From positions 2,668,971 through 2,707,654 of the forward strand of contig JAVSMU010000001.1 of the NCBI GenBank assembly GCA_032027045.1: DNA of 38,684 nt. Direction: 5' to 3'. Source of the DNA: Truepera sp. Lineage in GTDB: Bacteria; Deinococcota; Deinococci; Deinococcales; Trueperaceae. The position numbers and the translations under genes were made by a program. Positions 35,073 to 38,684 of this stretch are shown piece by piece. How positions within the stretch are numbered: position 1 is the first letter of the stretch; each line of letters begins with the position of its first letter. The notes under the pieces were generated by a model. The model had not been told where the DNA came from. It was given only the letters and a program-made list of their open reading frames with translations, and made no database searches.

Positions 35073-37049
35073 GTGAAGATTTCCCGAGTTTCGCGATTGG
35101 GGAATTCTAGCTCGAACACGGAGCAGCCAATACGTCGAGGTATCCCAATTTCACTAGTACTGTTGGCTGTCGCGTTCGTACTCGCTTCATGTACACAAGA
35201 CTTGTCTGCGACAAACGGCCGTGGCGGCCTAGAAACTACGGCCTGGTCGTGGGTTGCCGTTGGTTATAGCGATGCAGAAATCGCCGGTGGCCAAGCGCCC
35301 ATTCAGGTCCAAGCAACGAGCGAGGGCGCGGTAGAAGACATCTCGATCACCGCCTCTGGGCATGACATCTGGAACACGAGAGACGAGTTCGTCTACTACT
35401 ACACCAAACTCGAGGCCGACGGCTCGCTATCGGTCAGGCTCAGCTCTTTCGATCCCGCCAACCCGTGGAGCAAAGCCGGCATCATGATACGGAAGAACCT
35501 GGAAGACGATGCTCCCAATGCACTGCTGCACATAAGCGGTTCAAATGGCTCAGTGCTTCAAACCAGAGATAGTAGTGGTGCGTCCACGAGGGTCGAGAAC
35601 TCCAGTTCCGCGACGAAGCCTGGCTCATTCATGCGGCTCACCCGAGCTGGTGATGATCTCATCGCAGAACTGTCCACAGACGGAACGGCGTGGAGTGAAC
35701 TGGGTCGCGTAACGCTGAACCTAGATGGGCCAGTACTGATAGGACTGGCTGTAACCGCCAACCCTGAGACTGAGGGTGAGTTGCCGAAGGTAAGAGCCGA
35801 GTTCTCTGACCTGGCTTACATGCCGGAGAAATCAGTGGCAGAGCCGAGCGATCCCACACCACCAACTCAACCTACGGAGCCCACCGAGCCCGCTCCTGCG
35901 CCCAGGCTTGAAGTGCCACAGGCCACCCTCTACGTGTCGCCATCGGGCTCGAGCAACAACTCGGGTAGGAGCGTTGACTCACCTCTCACGCTGGCAGCAG
36001 CAACCAGCATCGTTCGACCAGGCGACGTGGTCTACCTTCGGGGAGGCGTTTATCCGCTCAACCACTACTTCACTCGATCCGGAACGAGGACCGAACCAAT
36101 AATCTGGGCCTCATATCCGGGTGAGTGGGCCATCTTCGATGGCTCGGGCCTAAGGCGTGGGTCGGCCAGTGACAGGGTATGGGTACGAGACGCATCGTGG
36201 AACGTGTTCGCGAACTTCGAAGTGAGGAACAGCCCTCAACAGGGCGTACTTGTTCAGGGCTCGAACGACAATCGGTTCTATGGCCTGATCACGCACGGCA
36301 ACCATGGCTCGGGAATCCAGTTGATGAACTCCAGTCGCAACGTATTGGAGTACATCATCACTTACGATAACGTCGACGAGAAGAACCCCCGTGGAGAAGC
36401 CGGCGAGGACGCTGATGGCATCGGTATTTCGTCGGGGGACCGGAACATCATCCGCTATACGGTTACCTACTCCAACTCCGACGATGGCATAGACGCTTGG
36501 ACGTCCACCAATACACTAATTGACAGCGTAATCAGCTTCGATAACGGTCGCCTAGCTGAAGGTGATGGTAACGGGTTCAAATTGGGCGGGCCCGTTTCGT
36601 CGAGCAACACCATCGTTCAACGCTCGATAGCGTTCAACAACAGGTCTCGGGGTTTCACGAGTAACGGCGGAAGCAACGTGCAAATGCTGAACAACACGGC
36701 ATTTGGTAACGCCGGAGTGGCATTCCAAGGAGACAGGTCCACCACTTTGAGGAACAACCTGTCGGACACGACACGGTTAGATCTCGCTTCCGCCTCGTCG
36801 AGCCACAACAGTTGGGATATCGGCATTCGCAACCCCACGTTCGCAAGCACATCACCCTCGAATCCCGGATTCCTTGCCCTCGCCGAAAGTAGTCCGGCCA
36901 GGAATGCGGGCACCGATGTAGGGCTGCCCTTCTCAGGTTCAGCTCCAGACCTGGGTGCCCTTCAGTACCCCATGACGATTGCAGGGCTTGTGAACAACCC
37001 CTCCTTTGGAATGGCCGAACTGGCGGAAGTGATCTCCAACCTTAGGTAA
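35073..37049 (+). CDS. Secreted lipoprotein with right-handed parallel beta-helix (polysaccharide lyase-like)
   Basis: A 658-residue lipoprotein: basic N-region, hydrophobic stretch SLVLLAVAFVLASC with lipobox LASC (Cys40). Residues about 45-265 form a beta-rich jelly-roll-like domain (DIWNTRDEFVYYYTKLEADG, WSKAGIMIRKNL), as in DUF1349/laminin-G-like carbohydrate-binding modules. A Pro/Thr/Glu-rich linker (about 270-300) follows. Residues about 300-630 are a right-handed beta-helix: ATLYVSPSGSSNNSGRSVDSPLTL, GDVVYLRGGVYPL, DGIDAWTSTNTLIDSVISFDNG and GNGFKLGG match pectate-lyase family 9-like proteins. It may cleave or bind the glycan made by this locus. GTG 35073 has CAGGAG 9 nt upstream; TTG 35064 is possible. 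GC is distinctly lower than the neighbouring blocks. Confidence 0.85.
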   Translation: MKISRVSRLGNSSSNTEQPIRRGIPISLVLLAVAFVLASCTQDLSATNGRGGLETTAWSWVAVGYSDAEIAGGQAPIQVQATSEGAVEDISITASGHDIWNTRDEFVYYYTKLEADGSLSVRLSSFDPANPWSKAGIMIRKNLEDDAPNALLHISGSNGSVLQTRDSSGASTRVENSSSATKPGSFMRLTRAGDDLIAELSTDGTAWSELGRVTLNLDGPVLIGLAVTANPETEGELPKVRAEFSDLAYMPEKSVAEPSDPTPPTQPTEPTEPAPAPRLEVPQATLYVSPSGSSNNSGRSVDSPLTLAAATSIVRPGDVVYLRGGVYPLNHYFTRSGTRTEPIIWASYPGEWAIFDGSGLRRGSASDRVWVRDASWNVFANFEVRNSPQQGVLVQGSNDNRFYGLITHGNHGSGIQLMNSSRNVLEYIITYDNVDEKNPRGEAGEDADGIGISSGDRNIIRYTVTYSNSDDGIDAWTSTNTLIDSVISFDNGRLAEGDGNGFKLGGPVSSSNTIVQRSIAFNNRSRGFTSNGGSNVQMLNNTAFGNAGVAFQGDRSTTLRNNLSDTTRLDLASASSSHNSWDIGIRNPTFASTSPSNPGFLALAESSPARNAGTDVGLPFSGSAPDLGALQYPMTIAGLVNNPSFGMAELAEVISNLR

Positions 37050-37060
37050 TTGCTCGAGCA

Positions 37061-37103
37061 TTTGTGAGCGAGCCGGACGCCCGATCTCCGGCTCGCTCAC
37101 AAA
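37061..37103. terminator. 17-bp perfect hairpin between convergent genes
   Basis: TTTGTGAGCGAGCCGGA (37061-37077) and TCCGGCTCGCTCACAAA (37087-37103) form a perfect stem with a 9-nt loop, 11 bp after the lipoprotein stop and facing the convergent glycosyltransferase. It is a likely bidirectional terminator or mRNA 3' barrier, although no long T-run follows. The rest of the 305-bp gap 37050-37354 shows nothing I recognise. Confidence 0.65.
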
Positions 37104-37354
37104 CTTATCAGCCGCCGTCAAGGGCCAACTGGAGCGCGGTTCAAACCTAGTCAAGGGCACAGCAAGATTGAAGCAGGCACGATCTAGGAACTCGTTCTGA
37201 AACGCTAGCGGCGTGAGTGCCCGCATATGCGCTCCGATCTGGCTGCTGCTTGTCGGTGTTAGGCCTACTCCCCCTGGGCCCTAGCGAACTACGGTGGCGT
37301 CCGCTTCAGCTACGGGTAACATGATGCAAGACACCGGTTGCCCATTCAGGCGCA

Positions 37355-38506
37355 TCAGCGGCGCCGACGACCATCCAGGAGTTCTTCGAACAACCCTTCC
37401 CAAACGTCCATCACCGCTTGGGGCTCGAAGGCGCTCTCCACGTACTCTCGAGCCGTCCTGGTCATCTCTGCTCTCTGCTCAGGTGAAAGCTGCATTAGTC
37501 GCCGCATTCCATCTGCAAGCGCTTCCTCGTCGTCAGGAACTACGACGACACCCGTTCGATCGTTCTCGATGATCTCAGTTACACCGCCTACTGAAGTTGC
37601 CACGACCGGCAAACCGGCCAGGCATGCCTCCAGTACTACGTTCGGCAGCCCCTCCCAGCGGGAGGCCAGTACTAGACCGTCCGACGCAGCCATCAGCTCT
37701 CCGATGTCCTTGCGATTGCCGAGAAATGAAACGCTGTCGTCCAGGTCCAGGGCCGACCTAAGCGCAAGTAGCTCACCTTCTTGAGAGCCGCTCCCTGCGA
37801 TCGCCAAATGCACGTCCTTGCCCTCTTTCCTCAACCTGGCCAGAGCTTTCATGGCGACCTCGTTCGCCTTCTGCGGCTCCAACCTACCGACGGAGAGCCA
37901 CAACCACGTCGAGCCCAAAGCCCTTCCAACGAGCTGGTCCCGTGACTTCACCTCGGACCCCGGCGCACTGAGCTCGACTGCGTTACGAATCACCTGCAGC
38001 CTCTCGGGCCGAACCACGCGCCGTTCCAGTAGCGCTTTAGCGGCAAGCTCAGAATTGGTGGTCGTCCTCGTGGCGAGTTTGTCCGTCATCGACATGAGCT
38101 TGTCGGCCAGCCAACCGCCGAACACGGCGTTCCGGATCGAGCTCACGACGACCGGTACGCCCGCCAGGCGCGCGGCCACGCGTCCGAGAACGTTGGAGTG
38201 GTACAAGAAAGTACACACGATATCTGGCCTGTGCCTCCGAAAGAGCCGTACGAGTTTCGGTAGGCTGCGTGGGTCATACCTACCACGGGGTATTCCCAGG
38301 CTATCAACCAGTATGTTCTTCTCGCTCAGGACGCCTCCATAGTCATTGAGGTCCATCAAGGTCACGATCCGGACGGTCCAGCCGCGATCGGCTAGGGCGA
38401 CCGCGAGCCTGACCATTTGGGTCTCAGCACCACCCTTGAATAGGCTGATGATGACGAACGTGATGCGGGGTTTGAGGTTGTTCTCGATCACCGGAGGAAT
38501 CGCCAT
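37355..38506 (-). CDS. Glycosyltransferase family 4
   Basis: A 383-residue GT-B glycosyltransferase. Acceptor loop FVIISLFKGGAETQMVRLAVAL near the N-terminus, the central SVGRLEPQKANEVAMKALARL, and the donor site ASRWEGLPNVVLEACLAGLPVVATSVGGVTEII are all diagnostic. The C-terminus ends in a basic LLDGRRRR, which could help membrane association. It is convergent to the lipoprotein gene and alone on its strand at the window's right end. The start at ATG 38506 has no strong Shine-Dalgarno (GAGAGA is 11-12 nt away); an internal start is less likely as the Rossmann strand begins soon after. Confidence 0.9.
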   Translation of the reverse strand: MAIPPVIENNLKPRITFVIISLFKGGAETQMVRLAVALADRGWTVRIVTLMDLNDYGGVLSEKNILVDSLGIPRGRYDPRSLPKLVRLFRRHRPDIVCTFLYHSNVLGRVAARLAGVPVVVSSIRNAVFGGWLADKLMSMTDKLATRTTTNSELAAKALLERRVVRPERLQVIRNAVELSAPGSEVKSRDQLVGRALGSTWLWLSVGRLEPQKANEVAMKALARLRKEGKDVHLAIAGSGSQEGELLALRSALDLDDSVSFLGNRKDIGELMAASDGLVLASRWEGLPNVVLEACLAGLPVVATSVGGVTEIIENDRTGVVVVPDDEEALADGMRRLMQLSPEQRAEMTRTAREYVESAFEPQAVMDVWEGLFEELLDGRRRR

Positions 38507-38580
38507 GTGGGTTACATCTCTCTACGTTGGTTCGTGTCTCGAATGGGAAGTCGGCGTACCTACCGACAGGTACTAAGCGG

Positions 38581-38600
38581 TGGACCCCGCCTGTTGGACA
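38581..38600. mobile_element. Possible insertion-sequence terminal inverted repeat (IS3-type)
   Basis: TGGACCCCGCCTGTTGGACA resembles the ends of IS3-family elements, which begin with TG and end in a GGACA-like block. On the minus strand an open frame (stop at 38560-38562) runs from the window edge through this site, as expected for a transposase 3' end, but no transposase motif is readable in 40 codons. The element would lie to the right, outside the window. Confidence 0.25.
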
Positions 38601-38684
38601 GTTCCTCTTGGTTCTTAAGTTCTAGCACAGGCTCATGACCTGCGCTTGGGGTTGGCTCGGTCCCGGCAGCAGTAGCGTTGCCTT

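Overview
The window is GC-rich and almost fully coding. It carries a housekeeping block (left) joined to a large surface-polysaccharide locus (right). High GC, many GTG/TTG starts, repeated TAnnnT -10 elements placed 5 to 8 nt before start codons (leaderless-type initiation) and the yceD-rpmF-fab order suggest a Deinococcota bacterium, possibly Truepera-like. That assignment is inference, because no rRNA or marker comparison was possible.

Left block (1-12.6 kb): a PotD-like polyamine-binding protein and an SDR (minus strand); a compact minus-strand operon hisA-mutM-thioesterase; and, divergent from hisA, yceD (DUF177)-rpmF followed by a fatty-acid synthesis operon fabH-fabD-fabG-acpP-fabF without plsX. 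murJ is convergent to fabF, and a small glycine-rich membrane protein is divergent from murJ. mutM has no ATG/GTG/TTG codon where its catalytic N-terminal proline requires one; an ATC codon is there instead. It also ends in a low-complexity (GGGSS)n tail encoded by a 15-bp tandem repeat.

Polysaccharide locus (12.7-38.5 kb): nucleotide-sugar enzymes (UDP-HexNAc/glucose-type dehydrogenase, UDP-uronate 4-epimerase-like SDR, membrane UDP-HexNAc 4,6-dehydratase, DegT aminotransferase, a second epimerase), an aldo/keto reductase, three GT4-type glycosyltransferases, a Wzx flippase, a Wzy/ligase-family polymerase and a Wzz-like protein with a decayed BY-kinase domain. No initiating sugar-phosphate transferase is visible, so the locus probably continues outside the window or uses one elsewhere.

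Inside it, on the minus strand (24.3 to 19.3 kb), lies a four-gene unit: AsnB-type amidotransferase, AMP-dependent acyl ligase, stand-alone acyl carrier protein, and a NadE-like N-type ATP pyrophosphatase with a non-standard C-terminal motif. I read this as a probable acyl/amide tailoring module for the surface glycan, and it is the most interesting system here. A second AsnB homologue, with an altered PP-loop, is divergent from it.

Right end (34.5-38.7 kb): GC falls noticeably (lines I counted by hand are about 48-53% GC, against about 72% for a line in the fab operon). It holds a gene-poor gap, a right-handed beta-helix lipoprotein, a 17-bp perfect hairpin, a GT4 glycosyltransferase, and a possible insertion-sequence end at the window edge. 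This looks like recently acquired DNA.
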